From contig NC_081411.1 of NCBI RefSeq assembly GCF_030272615.1, positions 185,488,449-185,552,448 on the forward strand: a DNA stretch of 64,000 bases, written 5' to 3'. A program made the translations under genes and the position numbers. Under the pieces are notes generated by a model. It was not told where the DNA came from, searched no databases, and saw nothing but the letters and a program-made list of their open reading frames with translations. This document shows, in pieces, positions 13,150 to 24,206 of this stretch (within the stretch, counting starts at the first letter, position 1; every line of letters starts with the position of its first letter). Source of the DNA: Cryptomeria japonica (lineage: Eukaryota; Streptophyta; Pinopsida; Cupressales; Cupressaceae).

Positions 13150-14031
13150 CTAAACATTTTCAGCAGAGCCACATTCACGCTTAGCCTTATATTTCATATA
13201 GCATTTAGAGTAAAGGATGCTGTCCCACTTGATTTTTCTCCGGTGCAACCAGTCAAAATACCCTAGACGTTCTAGCTTCATCCACACAAACTCCACCACA
13301 CGGTCAGCAACAAGAGGAATTATACCGTGCAGGTGGTTGAATCTCGCCATCTTCACTGTAAACCTTACACTCCAGTCGATGACAAGGAAAATACCAAAAC
13401 CGCAGATGATGGTGAAGAAACCAATCAGAAACCAAGCGAGCATGTTGAGCTTGTGCACAAGCATGGAATACACTGCAGTGATGAAAGCTAACTCCGTCAA
13501 GCCAAAGCTGAAGCAAATAATTACGTTGGTTATGCAGAGAAACATTATCTTGTCTCCCGTGATAAGAGGTGTACTCAAATGCCAGATGAATACGACAAAT
13601 AGGGACAGAAAGAAGGCCAGACAATCAAATATGAGAAATGCCTGAAAGGATTCAAATCCTATCAGAAGCGGCGAGCCTAACATTTCCTGTGTCTCTCCAT
13701 TCCTTACCTCCGTCTGGAAACCACCCGGAACGGTGAAGGCTGCCGTAAATGACATTGTGGCTAACAACACTGCCACCACTAATTCTGTGTGGCGCCTGTC
13801 CTCGTATGCTTTGTTCACCAAGTTAATGGCATTCTCGTACTTTTGTGAGGTTACCTTTAAGGCGGTATACAAGAAGTGCCTTCCCTTAGGAGGATAATTA
13901 GCCAGCTTTGAAATTATCTTGTGAGATTCGTGGTGCTCTGTGTTCTCTCTTGCAATGTCCGGGGCCGTCAAGCCTTCCTCGTTAACTGCATCTTTGTTTA
14001 TGCCTTGTATTTGCAGTAGCGACTCCACCAT
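13150..14031 (-). CDS. ANK-2 exon 3: PGG domain and membrane segments
   Basis: This is the last coding exon of an ankyrin-PGG gene. The acceptor TTTTGTAG ends at 14032 and the exon opens in phase 0 with MVESLLQI, continuing the ankyrin repeat that exon 2 leaves unfinished. Ankyrin-like residues 1-45 are followed by a linker and then the PGG domain: RRHTELVVAVLLATMSF and AAFTVPGGF at about residues 79-105. Three to four hydrophobic spans follow (about 128-150, 158-182, 187-212). A basic tail ends at AENV. Plant ANK-PGG proteins of the ACD6/ITN1 type sit in membranes and act in defence or salt signalling; the exact role here is unknown. The exon is open throughout. The gene as a whole is impaired by a frameshift in exon 1. 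Confidence 0.9.
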   Translation of the reverse strand: MVESLLQIQGINKDAVNEEGLTAPDIARENTEHHESHKIISKLANYPPKGRHFLYTALKVTSQKYENAINLVNKAYEDRRHTELVVAVLLATMSFTAAFTVPGGFQTEVRNGETQEMLGSPLLIGFESFQAFLIFDCLAFFLSLFVVFIWHLSTPLITGDKIMFLCITNVIICFSFGLTELAFITAVYSMLVHKLNMLAWFLIGFFTIICGFGIFLVIDWSVRFTVKMARFNHLHGIIPLVADRVVEFVWMKLERLGYFDWLHRRKIKWDSILYSKCYMKYKAKRECGSAENV

Positions 14032-14499
14032 CTACAAAATGAATAATCAAATTTAAAGTATGCATTTTTAGAGATCTCTCCACTGGAAGATGTTTGCTTG
14101 TTCATTAGCTAAGTGGGTATTAATATTTTAGCTCTTATTTTCATGATATTATCTAGCAGTTAGAATAAATTAAACATAATTTATTATTCATTTATTGATA
14201 TTTCTGTACTCAAAAATTATTTTTTTAACTAAAAAATTCAATCTAACATTTACTTACTTTATTCTCCCTTAGAGGACTAACTTTACCACCGTCAAACAAT
14301 TAGTAGACCCAATGTAAGCATTTCTGATTATAATATAAGAAAGAATCGATGCATTTTCTGAGAGAAATCTGATATGAAACGTATATTCTGATATTTCAGG
14401 TTACGTAGTAATATTTGGTAATAACTAGTTATCTCTTTTTTGATATAACCTAATTCACTTACTTCATTGTTAAGCAATCTGACATAAAGAGAAACTTAC

Positions 14500-15161
14500 A
14501 CGAAAGTTTTTCTTCCTTGCTGCTATATGCAGAGGCGTGTCTCCACTTTCCAAGGCCTCTATCTTTGGGCGAGGATAATTGATTGCAATTTGAGGCATTT
14601 CAGTCCCCTGATTAAAGCTTACTGCAGTATGCACAGCTCTCTTTCCTCCACTTTCCATGGTATCCATCTTTGAAGGAGAATAATTGATTGCAATTTGAGG
14701 TTTTTCAACTCCCTGGTTGCAGCTTACTGCAATATGAGCGGCTTTGTTCCCTCCACTTTCCTGGTTGCAGCTTACTGCAATATGATTGTTTATGTATGGA
14801 GACTTCTCAACTCCCTGGTTCACAATGTCTGATAAGCACACCTTTTGGTTCACTTGGCTAACTTGGGCAGTTAAGTGTAGCACGTTCATTCCATGAATAT
14901 TTGGTGTTTCAACAGCATCTGGCCTGCACTTTGTCAACTCTTTTACTGCTTCAAGATGCCCCAGTTTCGCTGCCATACAAAGTGGTGGTTCTTGGTTGTC
15001 ATTAACCCAATAACAAAGTTGGGGTTCAAACTCTATTAACTGCCTTATTATATGCACGTAGCTTTTCCCTGTAGCTACATGCAAGACTGTATCGCCATCT
15101 GTGTACCTTACCTTGATTAATTCTCTTGCATCTTGCGACTTTAATACATGGTTCACCAGAT
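14500..15161 (-). CDS. ANK-2 exon 2: ankyrin repeats with internal expansion
   Basis: The exon runs from acceptor TTTTATAG (ending 15162) to donor GTAAGT (14499-14494). It joins exon 1 in phase 1 (AAG+AT gives Asp) and exon 3 in phase 0, restoring DTPLHIAARKKNFR-MVESLL across the splice. Two standard ankyrin repeats (DGDTVLHVATGKSYVHIIRQ, PPLCMAAKLGHLEAVKEL) are followed by NIHGMNVLHLTAQ. Then come degenerate tandem units of the form SGGnkAvHxAVSxNQG with PQIAINY spacers, and finally a regular repeat SGDTPLHIAA. The tandem units look like copies of a half ankyrin repeat. ANK-1 has a different number and arrangement. The coding frame is open from end to end. Confidence 0.88.
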
Positions 15162-15451
15162 CTATAAAATAGACATCCAAAATCATTGTCAGGTGACATA
15201 CTGAGTTAAAATAAAGAAGTTGCTCTTAAATTAAATATGATATTGATCAAGAACGGCAATTTTATGTTTGTTGAATCGATACAAAGCTCACAAACACAAG
15301 AACATAATAAAACTCTAATATCTTACAAAAAGATTAAAAAACCTATGGAGGATAAGATCACTAAACATCGTTTATTTTACAAGAATAAAACAGTATAGAA
15401 GGTATACAAACACAAAAGAATAATTAACTTCGCAGAAACTGAAATGATACC

Positions 15452-16553
15452 ATTGAGTAGAGTGCTAATTGCCAATGAACAATAAAAGAAAACAGATTTC
15501 GAAAGGCAAAACACAGCTGAAGCTAGAATCGACCTGATGTAAAAGAAGGGATACTGTATAGAGGAAGTGAAAACTGGCAGTGTGTGGGTGGTCTTAGCTA
15601 AATAATCTTATTTTAATTGAGCTACAGATATTATCAGAAATCAATGGGCAAAGAGAAACATAAATTCTAATCACTAACCTTTATTTCCTTTGACTATTGC
15701 AACATATAAGCAGGTTCTTCCGTTCCCTGTCATTTGGCTTAGACCTCCTGGATATGCATCGAATAGCATCTTCACTGTGTCTAAATCGCCGCTCTCGTAA
15801 GCTTTGAAAAGAGCCGTTTCTCCAAGCTTGTTAAGGACATCTGCACCACTTTCGTTTCCTTGTTGGAGTAGAACCTTCACGACTATAGAACAGCCTCGCT
15901 GAGCATCAAATGCAACGGAGTATTTCCTTGGGCATTGGTAGCCCTCACAAGTTGAGGATTGAATTGCAAGATCTCTCCAATCAAAGCAATATTTCCTACA
16001 CTAGCAGCCACATGAAGAAGAGTATTTCCCCTTCCAGGTGTAGTACTGTTGAGAGCTGGTTCAAGTTGGGAACTTTTTATTTCCGTTCCAGGACATATTG
16101 CAGCATTGTACACGCTGCAATCGATCCCTTCACTGGGCTGTTGATTTGCCATGGCAAATTTCTGCTTTTGCTGCCTTCAACACCAGCTAGCCCATATCAT
16201 TATGTGATCCCAAAGACGTCAAACACAATACACGGTAAGGTGGAAAAAGTTGTTCAAATGCGGGGTGATTGGTCTGGTTCCACAGAAAAAAGGCGAGGTA
16301 AAAGTAATGCGTGATACCATACGTTAATGGAGAAACAAAGATCATATTAAATGAATTCTATTTGCCTAAGGTTTCTCCATTAAAGAGATTCTATTTGCCT
16401 AATTCCTTGCGTTAATGAAAAAAACTTAAGCGCGTATTACAGCTGCAAAGCGTGCTGATGGAGATGTTAGTCTATTATAAAAGTATTTTGACACTGCAGA
16501 TGAGATGAGCTAGGGAACACTGTACGATGCTTAAACTGTTGTAATCACACACA
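15452..16553. repeat. Palindrome left arm (ANK-2 exon 1, promoter)
   Basis: A 1,102 bp arm paired with 16578-17690 across a 24 bp spacer (16554-16577). Positions pair exactly (sum 33131) from the spacer through both start codons to the end of exon 1, with no indel. Beyond that the other arm carries an 11 bp insertion. I count roughly 14 substitutions, about 1-1.5 percent. The arm holds part of intron 1, exon 1 and the 5' flank. Confidence 0.93.
15679..16152 (-). pseudogene. ANK-2 exon 1 (frameshifted)
   Basis: The start is ATG at 16152, opening MANQQPSEGIDCSVYNAAIC. Two ankyrin units follow: NTLLHVAASVGNIALIGEIL and NAQGNTPLHL. One base is then missing near 15908, which throws the natural frame into a stop after SEAVL. 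In the shifted frame the repeat resumes (VVKVLLQQGNESGADV, ETALFKAYESGDLDTVKMLF) and runs cleanly to donor GTTAGT at 15678. ANK-1 keeps the ancestral reading (HLAAKGGFSKVVEILL) at this site, so the shift is a true lesion rather than an intron. The rest of the gene is intact, so loss may be recent. An N-truncated product from a downstream start is possible but unsupported. Confidence 0.85.
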
Positions 16554-16577
16554 AGTGAAAGATCACAAACGATTCCA

Positions 16578-17690
16578 TGTGTGTGATTACAAAAGTTTAA
16601 GCATCGTACTGTGTTCCCTAGCTCATCTCATCTGCAGTGTCAAAATACTTTTATAATAGACTAACATCTCCATCAGCACGCTTTGCAGCTGTAATATGCG
16701 CTTAAGTTTTTTTCATTAACGCAAGGAATTAGGCAAATAGAATCTCTTTAATGGAGAAACCTTAGGCAAATAGAATTTATTTAATATGATCTTTGTTTCT
16801 CCATTAACGTATGGTATCACGCATTACTTTCACCTCGCCTTTTTTCTGTGGAACTAGACCAATCACCCCCTATTTGAACAACTTTTTCCACCTTACCGTG
16901 TATTGTGTTTGACGTCTTTGGGACCACATAATGATATGGGCTAGCTGGTGTTGAAGGCAGCAAAACCAGAAATTTGCCATGGCAAATCAACAGCCCAGTG
17001 AAGGGATCGATTGCAGCGTGTACAATGCTGCAATATGTCCTGGAACGGAAATAAAAAGTTCCCAACTTGAACCAGCTCTCAACAGTACTACACCTGGAAG
17101 GGGAAATACTCTTCTTCATGTGGCTGCTAGTGTAGGAAATATTGCTTTGATTGGAGAGATCTTGCAATTCAATCCTCAACTTGTGAGGGCTACCAATGCC
17201 CAAGGAAATACTCCGTTGCATTTGATGCTCAGCGAGGCTGTTCTATAGTCGTGAAGGTTCTACTCCAACAAGGAAACGAAAGTGGTGCAGATGTCCTTAA
17301 CAAGCTTGGAGAAACGGCTCTTTTCAAAGCTTACGAGAGCGGCGATTTAGACACAGTGAAGATGCTATTCGATGCATATCCAGGAGGTCTAAGCCAAATG
17401 ACAGGGAACGGAAGAACCTGCTTATATGTTGCAATAGTCAAAGGAAATAAAGGTTAGTGATTAGAATTTATGTTTCTCTTTGCCCATTGATTTCTGATAA
17501 TATCTGTAGCTCAATTAAAATAAGATTATTTAGCTAAGACCACCCACACACTGCCCATACACTGCCAGTTTTCACTTCCTCTATACAGTGTCCATTCTTT
17601 AACATCAGGTCGATTCTAGCTTCAGTTGTGTTTTGCCTTTCGAAATCTGTTTTCTTTTATTGTTCATTGGCAATTAGCACTCTCCTCATT
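16578..17690. repeat. Palindrome right arm (ANK-3 exon 1, promoter)
   Basis: A 1,113 bp inverted copy of 15452-16553. The arm stops inside intron 1 at 17690, where the sequence switches to unrelated DNA (GAGATCAGTCCCTC). An 11 bp unit, CATACACTGCC, is present here only and duplicates part of its neighbour. Confidence 0.93.
16979..17452 (+). pseudogene. ANK-3: mirrored first exon of the ankyrin gene
   Basis: The start codon at 16979 is divergent from, and 826 bp from, that of ANK-2. The exon reads MANQQPSEGIDCSV onwards and shares the ANK-2 frameshift (near 17223) and the donor GTTAGT at 17453. No second or third ankyrin exon follows: the intron is cut at 17690 and joined to unrelated, tandemly duplicated DNA. 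It is therefore an orphan exon with a promoter copy. If transcribed, its RNA would be complementary to the ANK-2 leader and exon 1. Confidence 0.9.
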
Positions 17691-19099
17691 GAGATCAGTC
17701 CCTCTTATGATATAATAGGGGTTTTTATGGGGTATGCTTTTAACCAGAAAGCAGGAAAGGCAAACACAAAAAGAGAACAAAGGCAAATAATAGGGCTGAA
17801 AATGACATAAACAGGGGACTCAAAGTTCACCCATTCACTACATATGATGAATGGACAAAAGAAACTGACAGATATCCTTCTCAGATGATGTAAATGCATC
17901 AAGACTCAAAGTTCGGTAAACATATACATCCATAAAATAATATGCAAATGAAATCAAAGAATTGATTGCAAATCTCAAAGTAAGTGCTAACAAGAAGAAC
18001 ATGCATGAATACAAAGCTTCAATTAGTTCCCATTCTTGAAATCATTCTCAAAGCACATAGTCTCCCTTTTCTACACTTAAAATTATGTTTCTGAAAGGAA
18101 AAAACATGTTGTCACTTCCCATAACTTAAATTAAAAACACAAAATTGCATAACTAATTGATTCTCACTCATGCATCAAAGTGCAAGGAGGACCAGTCCTC
18201 CTCTTTCCTCTTACTGCCTATAGCTATATATAAAATAAAATAGCTTTCTGAAGATAACAGTTTCTTGGAAAGAACCATTTTTACTAAAGAAAAACTGAAA
18301 GCTAACCTTAAAGCACACATGGCATTACATGAGTTCATAATTTAAAGCCAAAATTGGAAACCTATCCTGACTTTTCTAACCAGTACTCAAATGGCAGGTG
18401 GAGTAGGATTCCTTTGCATGTCAAGCTCCCTCTAAAGGAAGGCATCATGTCCTTCATCTTTCTCCTCTTCTTCTTCAAACTCAAAAATAATCCGCAAGTA
18501 ATCAACATAACTACGCATGCACTACCAAGACAATTTGGTCAATCCAACAAGTATATCTTCTTGTGGATTTTTGGTGAATTTCATATATGGTTGCATTATC
18601 GACACGGGCTTGTGTCCTTGGAGTACCATTCTTGCACTCCAATTGTTGAACTAGTTGTCTGGATTTCTGGCTACAATAATTTCCTCTTGTAATTGGGAGT
18701 TGTGATTATAAGCTTGCCTTTCTATCTTTCCCAGCAACATCACTGTCTCCCTATACCCTACAAAACAAGTTTGTTGCTTTCATGCAAGAGCATATAATCC
18801 GAGGATAATATCTCCTTGTTCATTTTCTAACTATTTCAAATAAGGATTAACTACAAGAAACTGATCATTATGGGGCAAAACCATTCTAAGAAAAATAATT
18901 CACGCTAATACATAACTTCAGACAACTTTAAATATCATAATGAGCAGGTAAAAACATATTAAATACCTTCTGCAAGAAATGACATCATTAAATGTTGTAA
19001 CTCATGCCACCACCTTTGCATGTCTTTCACCATTTAATTAGCCAATACGAAGATGTATATGAAAATTTTAATAGTATATGGTTTTGGAAAAAGTGTAAT
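17542..19099. repeat. 1,558 bp tandem duplication, unit 1
   Basis: The unit recurs at 19110-20667 with a constant offset of 1,568. I found one difference (TATGATGAATGG against TATGACGAATGG). The first 150 bp of the unit belongs to the ankyrin intron of ANK-3; the rest is DNA I do not recognise. A 112-codon frame (18354-18692) in it has no family motif. The minus strand carries a worn, stop-interrupted frame between about 18500 and 18840. Confidence 0.93.
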
Positions 19100-19109
19100 C
19101 AACATAACT

Positions 19110-20667
19110 ACCCACACACTGCCCATACACTGCCAGTTTTCACTTCCTCTATACAGTGTCCATTCTTTAACATCAGGTCGATTCTAGCTTCAGTTGTGTT
19201 TTGCCTTTCGAAATCTGTTTTCTTTTATTGTTCATTGGCAATTAGCACTCTCCTCATTGAGATCAGTCCCTCTTATGATATAATAGGGGTTTTTATGGGG
19301 TATGCTTTTAACCAGAAAGCAGGAAAGGCAAACACAAAAAGAGAACAAAGGCAAATAATAGGGCTGAAAATGACATAAACAGGGGACTCAAAGTTCACCC
19401 ATTCACTACATATGACGAATGGACAAAAGAAACTGACAGATATCCTTCTCAGATGATGTAAATGCATCAAGACTCAAAGTTCGGTAAACATATACATCCA
19501 TAAAATAATATGCAAATGAAATCAAAGAATTGATTGCAAATCTCAAAGTAAGTGCTAACAAGAAGAACATGCATGAATACAAAGCTTCAATTAGTTCCCA
19601 TTCTTGAAATCATTCTCAAAGCACATAGTCTCCCTTTTCTACACTTAAAATTATGTTTCTGAAAGGAAAAAACATGTTGTCACTTCCCATAACTTAAATT
19701 AAAAACACAAAATTGCATAACTAATTGATTCTCACTCATGCATCAAAGTGCAAGGAGGACCAGTCCTCCTCTTTCCTCTTACTGCCTATAGCTATATATA
19801 AAATAAAATAGCTTTCTGAAGATAACAGTTTCTTGGAAAGAACCATTTTTACTAAAGAAAAACTGAAAGCTAACCTTAAAGCACACATGGCATTACATGA
19901 GTTCATAATTTAAAGCCAAAATTGGAAACCTATCCTGACTTTTCTAACCAGTACTCAAATGGCAGGTGGAGTAGGATTCCTTTGCATGTCAAGCTCCCTC
20001 TAAAGGAAGGCATCATGTCCTTCATCTTTCTCCTCTTCTTCTTCAAACTCAAAAATAATCCGCAAGTAATCAACATAACTACGCATGCACTACCAAGACA
20101 ATTTGGTCAATCCAACAAGTATATCTTCTTGTGGATTTTTGGTGAATTTCATATATGGTTGCATTATCGACACGGGCTTGTGTCCTTGGAGTACCATTCT
20201 TGCACTCCAATTGTTGAACTAGTTGTCTGGATTTCTGGCTACAATAATTTCCTCTTGTAATTGGGAGTTGTGATTATAAGCTTGCCTTTCTATCTTTCCC
20301 AGCAACATCACTGTCTCCCTATACCCTACAAAACAAGTTTGTTGCTTTCATGCAAGAGCATATAATCCGAGGATAATATCTCCTTGTTCATTTTCTAACT
20401 ATTTCAAATAAGGATTAACTACAAGAAACTGATCATTATGGGGCAAAACCATTCTAAGAAAAATAATTCACGCTAATACATAACTTCAGACAACTTTAAA
20501 TATCATAATGAGCAGGTAAAAACATATTAAATACCTTCTGCAAGAAATGACATCATTAAATGTTGTAACTCATGCCACCACCTTTGCATGTCTTTCACCA
20601 TTTAATTAGCCAATACGAAGATGTATATGAAAATTTTAATAGTATATGGTTTTGGAAAAAGTGTAAT
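19110..20667. repeat. 1,558 bp tandem duplication, unit 2
   Basis: The second copy is essentially identical to 17542-19099. Between the units lies a 10 bp filler (19100-19109, CAACATAACT). The junction word GTAATCAACATAACTAC-like also occurs inside each unit (about 18499 and 20067), so the filler looks copied from within the unit. From 20668 to 21127 I see no feature. Confidence 0.93.
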
Positions 20668-21127
20668 ACATAATGATAGGAAAGTAAAGGATTTCAAAGC
20701 ATGATTCCATAAGTTCTCAAATCTTCTAATATCCTGGTGCAAACATGATTTTCTCTGTCACATAGTATGATCCATTTATTTCAAAGGAGTATTGACCACT
20801 TGGAAAGGTCAGGCACTTGAACATCAGTAGAAAAGATGTCGAAGTCTGCAAGTCGACCGATCAATCGATAGGTATCAGTAATCATCATAAGGATCATAAG
20901 GTTGGGATGGGACTTTTTAGAACTCAAGAACCTTATAGATAGTTCCAAACCACTAAGGTTCGTCGACCATCACTCGAGTTGGCACAAGGATGAGAGGAAT
21001 CAGGGAAGCGGTCTTCTAAGGAACTCTAGAAGTAACGAAAGATGGTTCCAAAGGGGACTTAGAGGCTTAGGTGAGTTTAAGGACTAGAGATGACAAATAA
21101 AAAATTGGCAAGGAGTAGAGGAGATAG

Positions 21128-21553
21128 AGAGATAGCATTAATATTCTCACAAGGTTTTTGTATATCTTTTTTAGTCAAAATAATCAAGTGCAAAGGGAAA
21201 AGTTTAATCTTAGCACTCACAATCTTTCCAAGAGATCAAAATAAATCCATCTAGAATCTATAGAGAAGGGAAGGAATGTAATTCTTAGAGGAAATATCAA
21301 ATTTAAACTATCAATACTTCTATTATACACTTCAATGATGTATCCAAATTTGTGCAACATGAAATAATGAATAGACTCTTGGATGAACAAGATAAAGGGT
21401 AAGACTCCAACCACAAAATTAATTTTTCCCTTGACTACATGATTTGTAAACACTATATTTGTAACCCTAGTGAGCACTCAAAATGTCTTATTGGTGTAAA
21501 CTCTATCTATAAAACCTTATGATGTAGGAGCATCCAAGTCCACAATCAATCCT
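21128..21553. repeat. Dispersed repeat D, second copy, left part
   Basis: Matches 8885-9305 in the same orientation. It breaks off at CAATCCT exactly where the DNA transposon begins; the continuation is at 31821-31995. The last four bases, TCCT (21550-21553), form the target duplication. Confidence 0.85.
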
Positions 21554-21588
21554 GGGTATGTGCAAGCTAATGAGTCACAAATTTGCGG
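21554..21588. repeat. DNA transposon left terminal inverted repeat
   Basis: Starts GGGTATGTGCAAGC and contains ATGAGTC and a TTTG word, matching the reverse complement of 31786-31820 at about two thirds or more of positions over 32-35 bp. Confidence 0.85.
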
Positions 21589-21604
21589 AAGTCTGTGCAT
21601 TGGA

Positions 21605-21900
21605 AAACACGCTCCTCAAAACGGGCCCCTGTTTTCAAAAAATAGGGGCCCGTTCTTAAAAAATGGGGGCTCGTTAATGGTTCGGCCTCCTGAGTCGAAA
21701 GGCGATGGGGGGCCGAAGCTAAATAAAATGGGCCCCCATTTCTAAACAAACAGGGGCCCGTTTTTAAATAACGGGGGCCCATTTTGAAAAAACGGGCCCC
21801 CATTTTTAAACTGTATTTTTACCGCTTTTTTGGGCAAATTTTTCATTTTCACCATGACAGTGAATTGACAAGAGGAGATCAAAAACGGGCCCCCGTGCTA
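21605..21900. repeat. Left subterminal GC-rich motif cluster
   Basis: About eight copies of a near-palindromic word of the form AACGGGCCCCCGTT or AATGGGGGCCCATT in both orientations stand out from AT-rich surroundings. A hairpin (TTCGGCC near 21682 with GGCCGAA near 21712) lies among them. Such repeated subterminal motifs are typical transposase-binding sites; that role is inferred. Confidence 0.75.
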
Positions 21901-22374
21901 TGGTTTCCATTTCAAGCCTCCACCACTATCCCAGGTACACATTCAGTCATCTATTTTCACATTTCATAATTTTCTTGTATATTTTTCTTGTTTTTTTGTG
22001 TATTATTTAGTTTTTTTTGTATTATTTTACTTTTTTTTTAAAGTAGCCTATAAATAAATTATTTTTTATATTTGTAAATTCTTGATTTTGATCTAAAATA
22101 TTTTTGAACAGTTAACCCTAAACCCTAATCAACAAATTTAGAAATCAAAACCAAACCTAGATAATTAACAAAACGAAATCGAAAAAAAAAAAAAATGAAA
22201 ATGAAATGGAAACAAAAACAAAAACATTCGAAAAGGAAATCGAAATAAAACCGAACATATGTACCTAAATTGTTCTTAATCCTCATTAGGCAATACAAAA
22301 GTTACCACTAAATTAGTATAACCTTAAAAGTAATTGACATTACTCTTAAAATTTTAGATATCAAAGTTTAGGCT

Positions 22375-22800
22375 TAGGTTTATGCCATGTCATGGCATAA
22401 AGGTCCTATTATGGTCCTATTATGTCATGTGATGGTATAAAAGGATCAATTATGGACACATTATGTCATGGCATGGCATAATAGGACATTTTATGCCATG
22501 ATGGCATAATAGGACACATTATGCCATGATGGCATTTAATATGTCCTATTATGCCATGACATTGCATAATGGGTTCATAGTTGGTCCTATTATATCATGT
22601 CATGGCATAATAGGACCTACTAAGCCACAACATGACATGATTTTCTCGAAAATTGCCAACTTCATCATCTAATTCATCTCCAACACTGAAACTATGCTAA
22701 TTCGACATGTTTACTTAGTATGATAGGACCAATTATGGACCTATTATGCCATGACATTGCATAATAGGTCCATAGTTGGTCCTATTATTAGATTTTTAAA
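22375..22800. repeat. Degenerate palindromic ATGCCATGACATGGCAT array
   Basis: A 400 bp patch built from variants of TGCCATGTCATGGCA (self-complementary) separated by ATAATAGGAC or GTCCTATTAT words. About ten half-sites occur in both orientations. It lies inside the DNA transposon, 3' of the left GC-rich cluster. Function unknown. The flanks 21900-22375 and 22800-24200 show nothing else. Confidence 0.65.
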
Positions 22801-24206
22801 AACTTATAAATATCCTGTGTATCATTTAACATATCCACACCTAAAGGATTTGGTTTTGCATAAAAATTAAAAAAGAGAGAAAAGTAAAAATATTTTTTTT
22901 ATTCATGGGTGAAAACCATTCTTATGACACCTTGGACAAGTACCTTGGCATCATGTATAATTTTTTTTAAAAGTACCCTACACTTGGAGTATACCATAAT
23001 CCATTCAAATTCTCTTTATTCTCAACCATCCTTGTCATCATCCATATCATGTATCTCACATTCCTATTTTTTGACCTTGATTCAAGTGTTTTAATCATTT
23101 TGAGATATGTTTTAGGAAAATTATAATATATAAAATCCTATTTACAGAGAACTGTTACAAAAAAATTGAGAAGATGAGTAACATATATCCACATCTCTAC
23201 CAAAGTAGGGAGTATGAGTTGAACATGTGATGCCTACCTAGGTAGATATCTACCCAAGTAATCTTATCCTATCCTCTAGGTGCAAATATGCAATACAATA
23301 GTTAGGTAAATGCAAGAAAATAATGATGCACCAACAAAGTGAATGTACACATTGAGGTGACACATAACATAAAAGAGAAACCACTAGATATCACATGATT
23401 TAATATTTTATGTTTACTTCATATTCTATTACTTCATGTGTTTTATCTCCTATTTTTACATTAAATATAATCTTTATTAGTAACTACTAATTCCCCATAA
23501 TGATTGATGTCTTATACTTTAATCTTTGTTCTAGCTTATGATCTTCAAGACTATTTGCTTCACATGTATGTTCATATAGTATTTTTTTAATCTTATTAAA
23601 GCATTATCTTATGTTTTTATACTGGTTAATCTATCTTCTTAAAGTATTATCTTATGTTCATACATTGGCCTATTATTATAGAGAATATAATAGATTATCA
23701 CTATTTGATCACGCATTTTTGCATCTTAATATCATATGATTGTGCCTCACATGATGATCTTATGATCATATCTTGGTTTATAGAGCATAATGATCTTACA
23801 TTTTAATATCTTATTTTAAGCACTTATCATCAATCCTTATATATTCTTACACTAGAAGGAGGATCATCTTATTTCTCACTTCTTTATTGATCTTATGTAT
23901 GAAATATTTTATATTGATTTTAATAGTTGATGCATTTTACAAGAAATGAATTTATTAAATTGAATATATAATAGATTTATGATGTTTCATTGAAAGTTTT
24001 TATTAAGTTTTGTGCTCAAATTTTATATTTAAAGATTCAATAGTATGTACATGTATATTTTTTAAGTTCAATATTACATTATATATTTCATGTGTATCTC
24101 ATTCAACAACATAGAAATGTTACTATTTATAAATGTTTTTTTTAATTTAGTAAAATAGATTCTTCATTGACATAGAGTTGTATATAATTCATGTATATCT
24201 TTATAT

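Noticed and set aside
16554-16577. Assembly fold-back as the sole cause of the palindrome
   Set aside because: The arms differ by about 14 substitutions and an 11 bp indel, more than expected from read errors. Not excluded without long reads.
18354-18692. 112-codon frame in the tandem unit (and its copy at 19922-20260)
   Set aside because: No domain and no conserved start context. It is present twice only because the whole unit is duplicated, so conservation is no evidence.
22119-22136. AACCCTAAACCCTAAT telomere-like word
   Set aside because: Two units only, in AT-rich spacer; not an interstitial telomere array.
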